Positions 1-6,622 of a DNA stretch of 64,000 nt are shown piece after piece. How positions within the stretch are numbered: the first letter of the stretch is position 1; the number at the start of each line of letters is the position of its first letter. The translations under genes were made by a program, and so were the position numbers. The stretch lies in IMG/VR virus record IMGVR_UViG_3300012204_000007, positions 1 to 64,000 of that record, one strand, 5' to 3'. Below the pieces are notes generated by a model. That model was not told the origin of the DNA, did no database searches, and saw nothing but the letters and a program-made list of their open reading frames with translations. The DNA comes from a virus.

Positions 1-154
1 ATCTAGGCTAGATGGTCACTTGGATATCTTGAATAATGAAGAAGTAATTGCACGCCTGATGCATCTCGAAGACGAGACGCGGAGAACGCAATTGAAAATC
101 AGAGACTTCATTGCCTTGCTACGAGAGGGCCTTGACAGCGAAGACTCTGAGTGA
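1..154 (+). CDS. Partial small hypothetical protein (3' end)
   Basis: An open frame enters from the left edge and stops at TGA 152-154. The visible 50 residues are charged and end in an acidic tail (EGLDSEDSE). No start is visible and I do not recognise a family. A long inverted repeat follows at once, so it probably ends an operon. Confidence 0.6.
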   Translation, partial: SRLDGHLDILNNEEVIARLMHLEDETRRTQLKIRDFIALLREGLDSEDSE

Positions 155-157
155 TAG

Positions 158-212
158 ACTGGCCGGTAGGCATAAATCGCGGTGTTAAATCCTGTGCAGC
201 CTACCGGCCGGT
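158..212 (+). terminator. Hairpin between operons
   Basis: ACTGGCCGGTAGGC (158-171) pairs with GCCTACCGGCCGGT (199-212), 13 of 14 positions, around a 27-nt loop. It lies after one stop codon and before the next gene. No T-run follows, so it could be an RNA processing or stability element instead of an intrinsic terminator. Both arms contain the recurrent word GCCGGTA. Confidence 0.45.
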
Positions 213-229
213 ACTATTGAGAGGTTACA

Positions 230-544
230 ATGAGCCACGGACTTAAACTCTGGATTGACAATATAGAGGAACCACCAGACGATACCTGGGAGTGGGTTAC
301 TACTTCTGAGGCAGCAATTGCTACATTGGACTTCTTCTCTGACGAAGGCATGCTTTGGTGTCCGCGAGAGGCTATCTCATTTACCTATAGTTTGGCTGGT
401 GACGATACAACCGTACCGGTATTGGCGTGGATGGTCAAAAATAAATTCTACTTCGACCATTACATGACACACTGCAAAGACTTGGTCAAGAACGAATGGC
501 TAGTAGACACGATTGATGCAAACCTCCGAAACTCAAAAATGTAG
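230..544 (+). CDS. cREC-like (cyclic-phosphate-processing receiver-like) protein
   Basis: 104 aa with ribosome site GAGAGG. The pattern LWIDNIEEPP near the start, TWEWVTTSEAAI next, then ISFTYSLAGDDTT and VLAWM follows the layout of the small receiver-like cREC family (usual form LDDxRxPP, W.W..T..EA, ISLDHDLG). The second acidic motif is degraded here (no DHD), so catalysis is doubtful. Known cREC proteins are associated with RNA-repair genes, and an RNA ligase lies two genes downstream. Family assignment is by pattern only. Confidence 0.45.
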   Translation: MSHGLKLWIDNIEEPPDDTWEWVTTSEAAIATLDFFSDEGMLWCPREAISFTYSLAGDDTTVPVLAWMVKNKFYFDHYMTHCKDLVKNEWLVDTIDANLRNSKM

Positions 545-595
545 GAGATTTTCAGACTCGTCGTAATGTTTTCTGATATGAGAAAAGGTATTGAA

Positions 596-790
596 ATGCA
601 GGATAAAACTTATCCGTGGTTCCCAACAAATACAGATTATGAAAAGCAGTATGTTCGTGACCGACAGGGAACCGTTTGGTTGCTTGCTCACGACGGAGGC
701 ATGGTCACCACGGCAGACTACACTGGACAAGTATACAGCGCCGGTATAGAGTGGTTGAGAACCAACTATGGACCATTGGAGGAACTATAA
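596..790 (+). CDS. Hypothetical protein
   Basis: 64 aa beginning MQDKTYPWF. The start at 596 is preferred over the ATG at 566 because AGAAAAGG lies at good distance before 596 and nothing precedes 566. The stop TAA overlaps the next ATG by one base (TAATG), so it is translationally coupled to the RNA ligase. No family recognised. Confidence 0.65.
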   Translation: MQDKTYPWFPTNTDYEKQYVRDRQGTVWLLAHDGGMVTTADYTGQVYSAGIEWLRTNYGPLEEL

Positions 791-1485
791 TGGAAACTTA
801 TCACAAGATACAGACACTTTGGAAAAGATATCAAGACGGCCCAAATAAGGGCAAGATGATTCATAATGCCTGGACCACACCAGAACTAGAATACCTCGCC
901 GGTAATCAATGGGAGTTTACCGAGAAGGTAGATGGCACCAACATACGTATTGGGCATTATGGAATGTCTAATATACATGGGCAACACACCTTCAATAAGA
1001 TTGACTTGCGTGGACGTTCCGACAGTGCTACCATACCTGTAGCACTGCTAGAATATCTAAAAGATACCTTTACATCGGGTCTATTCACAGATGCTGGGCT
1101 AGACAACGTAACTCTCTTTGGGGAAGGGTATGGCCCAAAGATTCAGAACGGCGGTAACTATCGCACAGACCCATCATTCGTTTTATTTGATGTTAAGATT
1201 GACGGCTGGTGGTTACATAGAAAGGATGTAAATGACATCGCTTCAAAGTTGGGCATCGATTCTGTACCGATAGTTGGCGTTGGCACATTATACGATGCAA
1301 TTCATCTAGTATCTGGTTGGGATTATCAAGACCATGGCACCGGAGAGATGATACATGTGCCACCCATGAGGTCTACTTGGGGTGACTTCGAAGCAGAAGG
1401 AATCATAGCGCGGCCGGTAGTTCCTATGTTCGACCGCAAGGGAGAGCGCATCATAACCAAAATCAAGGCGGTAGACTTTAGGTGA
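790..1485 (+). CDS. RNA ligase (T4 Rnl2-type nucleotidyltransferase domain)
   Basis: 231 aa. It carries the covalent nucleotidyltransferase motifs: motif I EKVDGTNIRI (Lys is the expected AMP acceptor), an FGEGYG stretch, motif III FVLFDVK, motif IV EGIIARP and motif V IITKIKAVDF. This is the compact adenylation domain of the Rnl2/DRB0094-like group, which joins 3'-OH and 5'-phosphate RNA ends. The start at 790 overlaps the upstream stop. A larger longer-frame start exists upstream but lacks a ribosome site. It probably seals cleaved tRNA together with the end-healing enzymes elsewhere in the window. Confidence 0.85.
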   Translation: METYHKIQTLWKRYQDGPNKGKMIHNAWTTPELEYLAGNQWEFTEKVDGTNIRIGHYGMSNIHGQHTFNKIDLRGRSDSATIPVALLEYLKDTFTSGLFTDAGLDNVTLFGEGYGPKIQNGGNYRTDPSFVLFDVKIDGWWLHRKDVNDIASKLGIDSVPIVGVGTLYDAIHLVSGWDYQDHGTGEMIHVPPMRSTWGDFEAEGIIARPVVPMFDRKGERIITKIKAVDFR

Positions 1486-1673
1486 ATAAGCCGAAGGTTC
1501 GCAAGCGCCACGGAGTGTGGCGTGTTGAACTAGGTGACTACCGCACAGAATATTCTAATATGTATCTTGAAGACTGGCACGATGCGATGCATCTTGCCAA
1601 TAACATCGCCGGTAAGTCACACTTGTCTATTATAGGTCAATGGGTCATTATGAAATTAGAGAATAGGACATAG
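1482..1673 (+). CDS. Hypothetical basic protein
   Basis: 63 aa, GTG start within a GTGA overlap with the RNA ligase stop. N-terminus is basic (NKPKVRKRHG). No family recognised; coupled into the same operon. Confidence 0.65.
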   Translation: MNKPKVRKRHGVWRVELGDYRTEYSNMYLEDWHDAMHLANNIAGKSHLSIIGQWVIMKLENRT

Positions 1674-1674
1674 T

Positions 1675-1851
1675 ATGATAACCATTAAGATATGGTTTCG
1701 TGGCGGTGGAGACACTACCTTTCAATGCATGACTTTCAAGGCATCTAGAAACAATCAAACTGGTCGTTTTAGTGCTTTTAATGCCACCGGTATGAAGTAT
1801 GATATGGGCATAGTGGCGGATGATGTTTCAGCGTGGAGGCGTATCAGGTGA
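1675..1851 (+). CDS. Small hypothetical protein
   Basis: 58 aa (MITIKIWFRGGGDTTFQ...), starting one base after the upstream stop region and ending at TGA 1849-1851, where it overlaps the next GTG start. It is supported by tight spacing and lack of an alternative use of the interval. No family recognised. Confidence 0.6.
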   Translation: MITIKIWFRGGGDTTFQCMTFKASRNNQTGRFSAFNATGMKYDMGIVADDVSAWRRIR

Positions 1852-2252
1852 AAGGACTAGACCGAGACTGGCCGGTATTCGAACAAACTGGTGAGACTGA
1901 ATCTGTTGATGAAATCATCCTTGATGTTCGCAACCATAACGATGGTCCTATTACTGACCGCGCCGGTAGAGAGTATGACTATATTAATGCATTCTTAGAA
2001 GATAATGATTTTTACCAAGGTCTAAATATGATTACTGTCATCAAGAGAAAGAGCGACGGTGAACTATTTGGATATTCTTGGTGGGATGATATATCTAAGC
2101 ATGGTGAGTCATTTATACAGTCAAATGGTGATGAGTTTGGATTAGAATGCGACACCGACATAGAAGGTTTTGACTGGGATACTGACTACGTATCATATTA
2201 TGTATTCGAGCCAGTAGAGCCTTTCAGTATTCTTGCATATAGAAAAGTTTGA
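1848..2252 (+). CDS. Acidic hypothetical protein
   Basis: 134 aa from the GTG at 1848 (GTGA overlap). A GTG at 1833 would give 5 more residues. Aromatic and Asp/Glu rich, with SWWDD and WDTDYVSYYVFEPVEPF near the C-terminus. No known domain recognised. Confidence 0.6.
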   Translation: MKGLDRDWPVFEQTGETESVDEIILDVRNHNDGPITDRAGREYDYINAFLEDNDFYQGLNMITVIKRKSDGELFGYSWWDDISKHGESFIQSNGDEFGLECDTDIEGFDWDTDYVSYYVFEPVEPFSILAYRKV

Positions 2253-2267
2253 TGATATACTAATTAC

Positions 2268-2471
2268 ATGACTATTTGGACTATATTATGGCTGGTTTGG
2301 GGTACAATATTTGCAATTATAGAATCTGTAGCGGTATTGAACGATACCCGCAATGACACGCTATCCCAGCATTTACGATTGTGGTTCCGCACCGACACGA
2401 AACTAGGTCGCACAATCTGGTTGATTGTTTCTGGTGTATTCTTTATATGGTTTGTTGTCCATATCGCTTGA
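2268..2471 (+). CDS. Small membrane protein, leaderless transcript
   Basis: 67 aa with two hydrophobic segments (about residues 3-22 and 49-66) joined by a polar basic loop; likely a two-pass inner membrane protein. No ribosome site. Instead TTGCAT (2233) - 17 nt - TATACT (2256-2261) places the ATG six bases after the -10, predicting a leaderless mRNA. Confidence 0.6.
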   Translation: MTIWTILWLVWGTIFAIIESVAVLNDTRNDTLSQHLRLWFRTDTKLGRTIWLIVSGVFFIWFVVHIA

Positions 2472-2496
2472 CAGCGACATATAAGTAGTGTATAGT
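2468..2496 (+). promoter_or_regulatory. Sigma-A-type promoter for tRNA cluster
   Basis: TTGACA 2468-2473, 17-nt spacer, TATAGT 2491-2496. It overlaps the end of the upstream gene and is followed by a GAGCACGA/TCGTGCTC hairpin and then tRNA-Gln. Confidence 0.75.
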
Positions 2497-2536
2497 AAGA
2501 AATGAGCACGACTCCACGTGTATTCGTGCTCATCTT

Positions 2537-2608
2537 ACTTCCGTAGTGTAATTGGCAGCACAAAACACTCTGACTGTTTTAGTTTAGGTTCGAATCCTTA
2601 CGGAAGTG
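2537..2608 (+). tRNA. tRNA-Gln (CTG)
   Basis: Acceptor ACTTCCG/CGGAAGT; anticodon stem AAACA/TGTTT around CTCTGAC gives CTG; T loop TTCGAAT. CCA is not encoded. Confidence 0.85.
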
Positions 2609-2612
2609 CGAG

Positions 2613-2798
2613 ATGGATGAGTTTAACAGACAAGATTTGGAATATGTCATCCGTCTGCTTAAGACGGCGTTCGACTATGGGCGGGAGCGGCCGGTAGAAG
2701 ATGTAGAACTACCAGAAGAAGATGTAGTAGAACTTCCTCTTGACACCATAGATGATGATGTGTTAAGATGGGAAGACGAAGGTGGAAGTCCTTCTTAA
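2613..2798 (+). CDS. Acidic hypothetical protein
   Basis: 61 aa, very rich in Asp/Glu (PVEDVELPEEDVVELP), lying between two tRNA genes. Its stop abuts the first base of tRNA-Trp. No family recognised; no strong ribosome site. Confidence 0.5.
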   Translation: MDEFNRQDLEYVIRLLKTAFDYGRERPVEDVELPEEDVVELPLDTIDDDVLRWEDEGGSPS

Positions 2799-2869
2799 AT
2801 CCTGTTGGTCTAATGGTAAGACAAGAGATTCCAAACCTCTTAACGTGGGTTCGATTCCTACACAGGGTG
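2799..2869 (+). tRNA. tRNA-Trp (CCA)
   Basis: Acceptor ATCCTGT/ACAGGGT; anticodon loop TTCCAAA gives CCA; T arm GTGGG-TTCGATT-CCTAC. The innermost anticodon pair is A-C. CCA end not encoded. Confidence 0.85.
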
Positions 2870-2880
2870 CGGGAGATATT

Positions 2881-3051
2881 ATGCCAGTACATAGAACATA
2901 TACAGAAGATGGTAAGCCCGCATATCAGTGGGGGCAAAATGGGCATAAATATCCTTATACGCCCGGTAGCGAAGCAAGTCGTCGTAGGGCAAAGCACAAG
3001 GCACATATGCAAGAAGCAGCAGCAAGAGCAAACGGTTATACAGGTAAGTAA
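2881..3051 (+). CDS. Small basic protein
   Basis: 56 aa (MPVHRTYTEDGKPAYQWG...) after GGGAG, 11 nt from the tRNA-Trp 3' end. C-terminal half is Lys/Arg/Ala rich (RRRAKHKAH), suggesting nucleic-acid contact. Family not recognised. Confidence 0.6.
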   Translation: MPVHRTYTEDGKPAYQWGQNGHKYPYTPGSEASRRRAKHKAHMQEAAARANGYTGK

Positions 3052-3127
3052 CGGGGTGTGGGGCAGCCAGGTCAGCCTGCTTGATTCGGATTCAAGAGTA
3101 TCGCAGGTTCGAATCCTGCCATCCCGA
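3052..3127 (+). tRNA. tRNA-Pro (CGG)
   Basis: Starts CGGGGTGTGG as actinobacterial tRNA-Pro does; acceptor CGGGGTG/CATCCCG; CTTGA-TTCGGAT-TCAAG gives CGG; T arm GCAGG-TTCGAAT-CCTGC. No encoded CCA. Confidence 0.9.
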
Positions 3128-3138
3128 CTGTTTGGAAC

Positions 3139-3167
3139 TTGACATTTAATTCCAAACGTAGTATAGT
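3139..3167 (+). promoter_or_regulatory. Sigma-A-type promoter
   Basis: TTGACA 3139-3144, 17 nt, TATAGT 3162-3167. The first ATG follows seven bases later, the same arrangement as at the intact HNH gene at 4502. Confidence 0.7.
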
Positions 3168-3174
3168 TGCATAT

Positions 3175-3210
3175 ATGAAAAAATGTACTCGTTGTAATAC
3201 TATGCGCTAA
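3175..3210 (+). pseudogene. Relic of an HNH-type gene (N-terminal zinc finger stub)
   Basis: MKKCTRCNTMR then stop. The promoter, the ATG position and the Lys-rich CxxC start mirror those of the HNH gene at 4502 (MKICQSC...). The rest of the gene is absent before the next tRNA, so I read this as the remnant of a deleted homing-endonuclease gene; a real 11-residue peptide is the alternative. Confidence 0.4.
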
Positions 3211-3259
3211 TTGTCACAGAAAAAGAACAATTATACAATTAGATATATGGCGTGGACGA

Positions 3260-3332
3260 ATGGGTGTCGCCTAATGGCATGGCTCTTGCTTTGGGAGCAA
3301 GTATAATGGGAGTTCGATTCTCCCCACCCGTA
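3260..3332 (+). tRNA. tRNA-Pro (TGG)
   Basis: Acceptor ATGGGTG/CACCCGT; CTTGC-TTTGGGA-GCAAG gives TGG; T arm GGGAG-TTCGATT-CTCCC. No encoded CCA. Confidence 0.88.
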
Positions 3333-3359
3333 CAAAGCGTAGGGGTAACCCTACGGCGA

Positions 3360-3431
3360 CGGACTATAGTGAAATGGTAATCACACAATCCTGATAAGAT
3401 TGTATTCTGGGTTCAACTCCCAGTAGTCCTA
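3360..3431 (+). tRNA. tRNA-Ile (GAT)
   Basis: Acceptor pairs 2-7 GGACTA/TAGTCC with a C-T mismatch at 1-72; CAATC-CTGATAA-GATTG gives GAT; T arm CTGGG-TTCAACT-CCCAG. Confidence 0.82.
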
Positions 3432-3433
3432 CT

Positions 3434-3516
3434 CGAAGGTTAGTGTAATTGTTTCTAGCACGGGCTTCCACTTGGGGAAGTTCAAGACCGTTGGTGGCGT
3501 GGCGGACTTTCGACCA
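3434..3516 (+). other. Degenerate tRNA-like element
   Basis: CGAAGGT (3434-3440) pairs with ACTTTCG (3506-3512) and is followed by A-CCA. A D-arm-like GTG...CAC is present, but the anticodon hairpin GCTTCC/GGAAGT has a six-base loop and no TTCRA T loop exists. Either a decayed tRNA or an unusual tRNA-like RNA between tRNA-Ile and tRNA-Asp. Confidence 0.3.
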
Positions 3517-3518
3517 AT

Positions 3519-3594
3519 GCTCGCGTGGTGTAGTCTGGTCTAACATACCTCCCTGTCACGGAGAAGAACGCCGGTTCGAATCCGGTCGCGGGCG
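3519..3594 (+). tRNA. tRNA-Asp (GTC)
   Basis: Acceptor GCTCGCG/CGCGGGC; loop CTGTCAC gives GTC; T arm GCCGG-TTCGAAT-CCGGT. Discriminator G, no encoded CCA. Confidence 0.9.
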
Positions 3595-3611
3595 CTTATA
3601 TAAGGAGTAAA

Positions 3612-3821
3612 ATGACTATCAATTTTCCAGAAGCGCCTCAGCCAGCAGAGGTTGAGACCGAGAAGATTACAGAAGAAGAGTTCGATGAAAATGGTAATCT
3701 TACTCGTAGAACAATCACCGAACGTACCATAAAGCGTAAGAATCCATGGGTGCCACCGGCCACCACGCGTCCATATTATCCATATGTAACTCATAGCACT
3801 AGCGACGACCCAGTATTGTAA
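3612..3821 (+). CDS. Small acidic hypothetical protein
   Basis: 69 aa after AAGGAGTAAA. A Glu-rich first half (EKITEEEFDENG) and a Pro/Tyr-rich tail. Not recognised. Followed by the RlaP-type gene 25 bp on. Confidence 0.65.
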   Translation: MTINFPEAPQPAEVETEKITEEEFDENGNLTRRTITERTIKRKNPWVPPATTRPYYPYVTHSTSDDPVL

Positions 3822-3846
3822 TATTGCACACTGAGAGGACAAGGTC

Positions 3847-4386
3847 ATGGAAAGAACTATACTTTTTAAGACCGTCCACGGTAGTCGTCTTTATGGACTT
3901 GCTTATGCTGGTAGCGATAATGACTTTTATACTGTCGTAACTAAGGCTGAGACAGACCACAGATTTGGTAAACAAACTCGCGCCCGGTATGCGAAACAGA
4001 AAATAATCGGTAATGAAGACTCGTTCGTAGTAGACTTTGGTACATGGATAGAAATGTGTAAGTCGGGAGTGCCACAGGCACTCGAAGCCATGTTCTCTGA
4101 TATGGTTATAGGTAATGATTTAATTGAAGACTACCGTCGCTCGTTCCGAGCCGGTAGTCAAGTGTTTCCTAAGTATCTAGACACCATTAAGTCATTTGCA
4201 CTGGCAGAAGACCCAACTACGAAGAAAAGACGCCACGCATTAAGGTTGGCTCTGAACCTCAACCAGATGGCGAAGACAGGCCGGTTCAATCCTACTCTTT
4301 CAGAAGAGGACGCCCGGTATGTTAGTTTATATTCAACTAAAGGTCACGAAGATGTATATGGCCTTGCTAAGTGTATAGCGTGGTAA
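3847..4386 (+). CDS. RlaP-type nucleotidyltransferase (RNA repair associated)
   Basis: 179 aa. HGSRLYGLAYAGSDNDFYTVV near the N-terminus matches the Pol-beta-like signature GSxxYG...SDxDxxxV of the RNA-repair-pathway nucleotidyltransferase family (PF10127, RlaP), which sits beside RNA ligases and cREC proteins in bacteria. The later helical part (TTKKRRHALRLALNLNQM) fits the family. Likely acts on RNA ends; precise reaction unknown. Part of the window's dispersed RNA-repair set. It is shorter than typical members. Confidence 0.7.
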   Translation: MERTILFKTVHGSRLYGLAYAGSDNDFYTVVTKAETDHRFGKQTRARYAKQKIIGNEDSFVVDFGTWIEMCKSGVPQALEAMFSDMVIGNDLIEDYRRSFRAGSQVFPKYLDTIKSFALAEDPTTKKRRHALRLALNLNQMAKTGRFNPTLSEEDARYVSLYSTKGHEDVYGLAKCIAW

Positions 4387-4408
4387 TAATTAAATAGGCC
4401 AGTGTGAC

Positions 4409-4437
4409 TTGACACGACCGTATCTTTTATGTTACAC
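4409..4437 (+). promoter_or_regulatory. Promoter within an inverted repeat
   Basis: TTGACA 4409-4414, 17 nt, TTACAC 4432-4437. The element is bracketed by CCAGTGT (4399) and ACACTGG (4434), so it may be an operator as well as a promoter. Confidence 0.5.
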
Positions 4438-4466
4438 TGGTGAGAGTGGTTTACTTACGTATAAAT

Positions 4467-4495
4467 TTGACAGTGTAATTCCACTGTGGTATAGT
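4467..4495 (+). promoter_or_regulatory. Promoter of HNH gene (leaderless)
   Basis: TTGACA 4467-4472, 17 nt, TATAGT 4490-4495, then six bases to the ATG at 4502. No ribosome site fits, so translation probably begins at the mRNA 5' end. Confidence 0.75.
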
Positions 4496-4501
4496 TGATA
4501 T

Positions 4502-4948
4502 ATGAAAATTTGTCAATCATGCGGCGTAAGTAAGCCACTCTCAGAATTTCACAAACGTACTCGCGCTCTAGATGGGTTGCAAACCAGATGTAAAATATGC
4601 AATCGAGAACAGCGTAAGGCTTATTATAAGACCGCTCATGGTAGAGATAAAAATGATGTGACCGGCAAACGGTGGCTGACCCAGATGCGCAGGAAGGTTT
4701 TTGAATATCTTTTGGAGCATCCTTGTGTTGATTGCGGTGAAGCAGACCCGGTCGTATTAGAGTTTGACCATCGTGATAATGTGGAAAAATTTGCAGCGGT
4801 TAGTAATATGTTTAAAATGTATGGCTGGACAAGAATTTCAGAAGAGATTGCTAAATGTGACGTACGATGTGCAAACTGTCATAAGAGGCGTACTGCTAAA
4901 CAATTTGCATGGTCTAAGTTAGCATGGTATGATGGTATAGAAAAATAA
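4502..4948 (+). CDS. HNH homing endonuclease
   Basis: 148 aa. N-terminal zinc finger (CQSC...CKIC, residues 4-35) followed by an HNH core: CVDCGEADPVVLEFDHRD, then KCDVRCANCHKRRT at about 120-135, giving two CxxC pairs that hold the fold and the DH/H catalytic residues. It stands alone between tRNA genes with its own leaderless promoter, typical of mobile endonuclease genes in phages. Confidence 0.85.
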   Translation: MKICQSCGVSKPLSEFHKRTRALDGLQTRCKICNREQRKAYYKTAHGRDKNDVTGKRWLTQMRRKVFEYLLEHPCVDCGEADPVVLEFDHRDNVEKFAAVSNMFKMYGWTRISEEIAKCDVRCANCHKRRTAKQFAWSKLAWYDGIEK

Positions 4949-4952
4949 ATAT

Positions 4953-5033
4953 GCATGGGTATGCAAGAGGCTAAAGCATACTGTCTTACACACAGTTCCG
5001 TAAGGTTCGCAGGTTCGAATCCTGTCCCATGCA
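4953..5033 (+). tRNA. tRNA with Val anticodon (TAC) and extended variable arm
   Basis: Acceptor GCATGGG/CCCATGC; ACTGT-CTTACAC-ACAGT gives TAC; T arm GCAGG-TTCGAAT-CCTGT. The variable region is 12 nt and can form CC-GTAA-GG, a class II feature that a Val tRNA should lack. Identity therefore uncertain. Confidence 0.75.
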
Positions 5034-5205
5034 CGGTTACTTAACAGAAAACTGCACGCGCGGTAAGTGTCTGGTTGGTTATATTTGTTACTAATGATAT
5101 CTAATGGTGCATTTGGCCGGGTAACTACAATTTTGAGGGTTGAAGTCCCAGTAAGCATTCTATCTAACGTAAGAGGACTGGGTATACGGATAGAATCACC
5201 AGCAT
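5034..5205 (+). other. Intergenic stretch with tRNA-like debris
   Basis: No gene found. AGGG-TTGAAGT-CCCA near 5135 resembles a T arm but no full cloverleaf closes around it; likely a decayed tRNA. Confidence 0.3.
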
Positions 5206-5290
5206 GGAAGGTAGCGCACAAGGAGTGCAAATCGCCTTGAAAGCGATTGCCGTCGCGGGAGCGGCGAGGGTTCGAGTCCTTTACTTTCCT
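5206..5290 (+). tRNA. tRNA-Ser (TGA)
   Basis: Acceptor GGAAGGT/ACTTTCC; ATCGC-CTTGAAA-GCGAT gives TGA; long variable arm (GCCGTCGCGGGAGCGGC) as expected for Ser; T loop TTCGAGT. Confidence 0.88.
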
Positions 5291-5291
5291 C

Positions 5292-5399
5292 ATGGAGCAC
5301 AAGGATAGTTATATTGCTTATAAGCCATTATGGATATTGCTGAGTACCGGCGCGGTATTAATTGCGTTAGGTTACATACTTGACAAAGTAGGCTCATGA
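5292..5399 (+). CDS. Single-pass membrane microprotein
   Basis: 35 aa (MEHKDSYIAYKPLWILLSTG...). One hydrophobic helix at about residues 13-29. It begins one base after tRNA-Ser with no obvious ribosome site, so translation is uncertain. Confidence 0.4.
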   Translation: MEHKDSYIAYKPLWILLSTGAVLIALGYILDKVGS

Positions 5400-5500
5400 T
5401 GGTAGTCTTAGTTACTGGTGGTTGGTAGCCGATACGTAGGTCAGGTGGTATTGCCCCTAAAGGGCCAATCCTGCTATTAACTCCCCTAACCACTAGTCTT
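5400..5500 (+). other. Intergenic stretch with hairpins
   Basis: ATTGCCC-CTAAA-GGGCCAAT forms a strong hairpin, enclosed by GTGGTTG/TAACCAC. It looks like a decayed tRNA; no TTCRA T loop. Confidence 0.3.
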
Positions 5501-5573
5501 GGGTAATGCGCAGGTGGGGACTTGCGGTGGTGTGAAGTACCACTTTGACTCGGTTCGACTCCGAGATTACCCA
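5501..5573 (+). tRNA. tRNA-Phe (GAA)
   Basis: Acceptor GGGTAAT/ATTACCC; GTGGT-GTGAAGT-ACCAC gives GAA; T arm CTCGG-TTCGACT-CCGAG. No encoded CCA. Confidence 0.9.
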
Positions 5574-5587
5574 CTGTATTAAATAAT

Positions 5588-5658
5588 GCGAGTAAGGTGT
5601 TACGGTAGCATCTTTGACTTCCACTCAAAGGGCGCGGGTTCGACTCCCGCTACTCGCT
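5588..5658 (+). tRNA. tRNA-Gly (TCC)
   Basis: Acceptor GCGAGTA/TACTCGC; TTTGA-CTTCCAC-TCAAA gives TCC; T arm GCGGG-TTCGACT-CCCGC. Confidence 0.9.
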
Positions 5659-5686
5659 CGGAGACTGTGCACAAGTCTCTTAGGAA

Positions 5687-5758
5687 AACTTTTCAGTGGT
5701 GCAATGGCAGCATGCCCCTTCAAATGGGGAGATATCGGTTCGAATCCGGTCTGAGTTA
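5687..5758 (+). tRNA. tRNA-Leu (CAA)-like with disrupted acceptor
   Basis: CCCC-TTCAAAT-GGGG gives CAA; T loop TTCGAAT is intact. The 3' acceptor CTGAGTT would pair with AACTCAG, but the 5' side reads AACT-TTT-CAG, a three-base insertion. Short variable loop, unusual for Leu. The gene is enclosed by AGGAAAACT (5682) and AGTTTTCCT (5775), a perfect 9-bp outer stem. Confidence 0.55.
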
Positions 5759-5787
5759 AGGAATGCGCATTCCTAGTTTTCCTATAT

Positions 5788-5864
5788 CCGGGTGTAATGG
5801 CGCTGGCTACGAACCAGTAGTGCATAACGGAATGAAAATGAGGGTTCGAATCCCTTCACCCGGT
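5788..5864 (+). tRNA. tRNA-Arg (ACG)-like, D arm missing
   Basis: Acceptor CCGGGTG/CACCCGG and T loop TTCGAAT are good, but GCTGG-CTACGAA-CCAGT (ACG) comes only seven bases after the acceptor, where the D arm belongs, and about 22 unpaired bases follow. Total length is normal (77). Either a rearranged pseudo-tRNA or a fold I cannot resolve. Confidence 0.45.
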
Positions 5865-5872
5865 CTACTACG

Positions 5873-5992
5873 ATGAGTGAGAAAAAGGGATTAAAAACTG
5901 CTAAAACCAAAGCGGAGGTCATTAGGACCATCGTCGGTGTGACACAGTTGTTAGTCGCGGTTACTACACTCATTGTTGTGCTTGTAAGGTAG
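5873..5992 (+). CDS. Single-pass membrane microprotein
   Basis: 39 aa: basic N-terminus (MSEKKGLKTAKTKAE) then a hydrophobic helix TQLLVAVTTLIVVLV. Not recognised. Next promoter starts immediately after. Confidence 0.5.
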   Translation: MSEKKGLKTAKTKAEVIRTIVGVTQLLVAVTTLIVVLVR

Positions 5993-6010
5993 TCATGCTA
6001 TACTTAGGCC

Positions 6011-6166
6011 ATGAGAACATTCAAATATAGCGTTAGTCTTGTGGTAGAAGTAGAAGCATTTGATGAGATTGACGCAGAGGAAGCGGTAAGAGACGCCTTC
6101 GGTTTAGGAGACGTTTGCGGTATAGAGGTAATTGAGTCAGAGGTTGGAGATTTCACCGTAACATGA
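6011..6166 (+). CDS. Small acidic protein, leaderless
   Basis: 51 aa (MRTFKYSVSLVVEVEAFDEIDAEEA...). TTGTGC, 17 nt, TATACT 5999-6004, six bases, ATG: predicted leaderless mRNA. The sequence resembles small beta-alpha phage proteins of unknown role. The stop overlaps the next gene (ATGA). Confidence 0.6.
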   Translation: MRTFKYSVSLVVEVEAFDEIDAEEAVRDAFGLGDVCGIEVIESEVGDFTVT

Positions 6167-6297
6167 TACATCTAGAATGGTGTAGTTTCTGTCTTAAGAA
6201 GCCATGTGATGGTATGGTTACAGTATTAGACCCTGACAATGGTGAAATGGAACTACCGACCTGCTTTGATTGTTACCAAGCATTACTTAAAAATTAA
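6163..6297 (+). CDS. Small zinc-ribbon protein
   Basis: 44 aa with WCSFC near residue 7 and CFDC near residue 34, a two-knuckle zinc site. Coupled by ATGA to the upstream gene. Function unknown. Confidence 0.6.
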   Translation: MIHLEWCSFCLKKPCDGMVTVLDPDNGEMELPTCFDCYQALLKN

Positions 6298-6331
6298 TTA
6301 CTTTTCTTAGGTCCCCATTTCCCAGAACCAT

Positions 6332-6472
6332 CTAAGTAGTGAAATACTTGATGATGCGTGGGGCACCAATAGCACCACATGCTTTAGAACAAAAAAGCCC
6401 TTGGCCTCTATTCAAATATCTCGGGTCTGCTTGGTACTCGACTTGACATTCGTTACAGTTCCGTGTTATCAT
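6332..6472 (-). CDS. Small zinc-finger protein on the opposite strand
   Basis: 46 aa, begins MITRNCNECQVEYQ and contains CSKAC, the four-Cys pattern of short phage zinc fingers and of N-terminal parts of HNH proteins. AAAGGG lies upstream. It runs against all neighbours and could be the surviving part of an inserted endonuclease gene. Confidence 0.45.
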   Translation of the reverse strand: MITRNCNECQVEYQADPRYLNRGQGLFCSKACGAIGAPRIIKYFTT

Positions 6473-6489
6473 AGTTATATCCCTTTCGT

Positions 6490-6563
6490 GGGGGCGCAGT
6501 GTGGTACTAGACATTTTTTGCAAGAATGCTCGCAGCGGGTTCAACTCTCCGTCGCCTCCACCA
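6490..6563 (+). tRNA. tRNA-Ala (TGC), CCA encoded
   Basis: Acceptor GGGGGCG/CGCCTCC; CATTT-TTTGCAA-GAATG gives TGC. The T arm only closes with an 8-base loop and G-T pairs, so it is weak. Unlike most tRNAs here the CCA is in the DNA. Confidence 0.65.
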
Positions 6564-6622
6564 TGAATTAAATCATACTCCACAATGCAAGTCAAATATG
6601 CTACACACGTTAAGGAGTTATT

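Noticed and set aside
676-789. In-frame N-terminal extension of the Rnl2-type ligase
   Set aside because: No ribosome site; it would overlap the upstream gene completely, while ATG 790 sits in a TAATG coupling and gives a normal ligase N-terminus.
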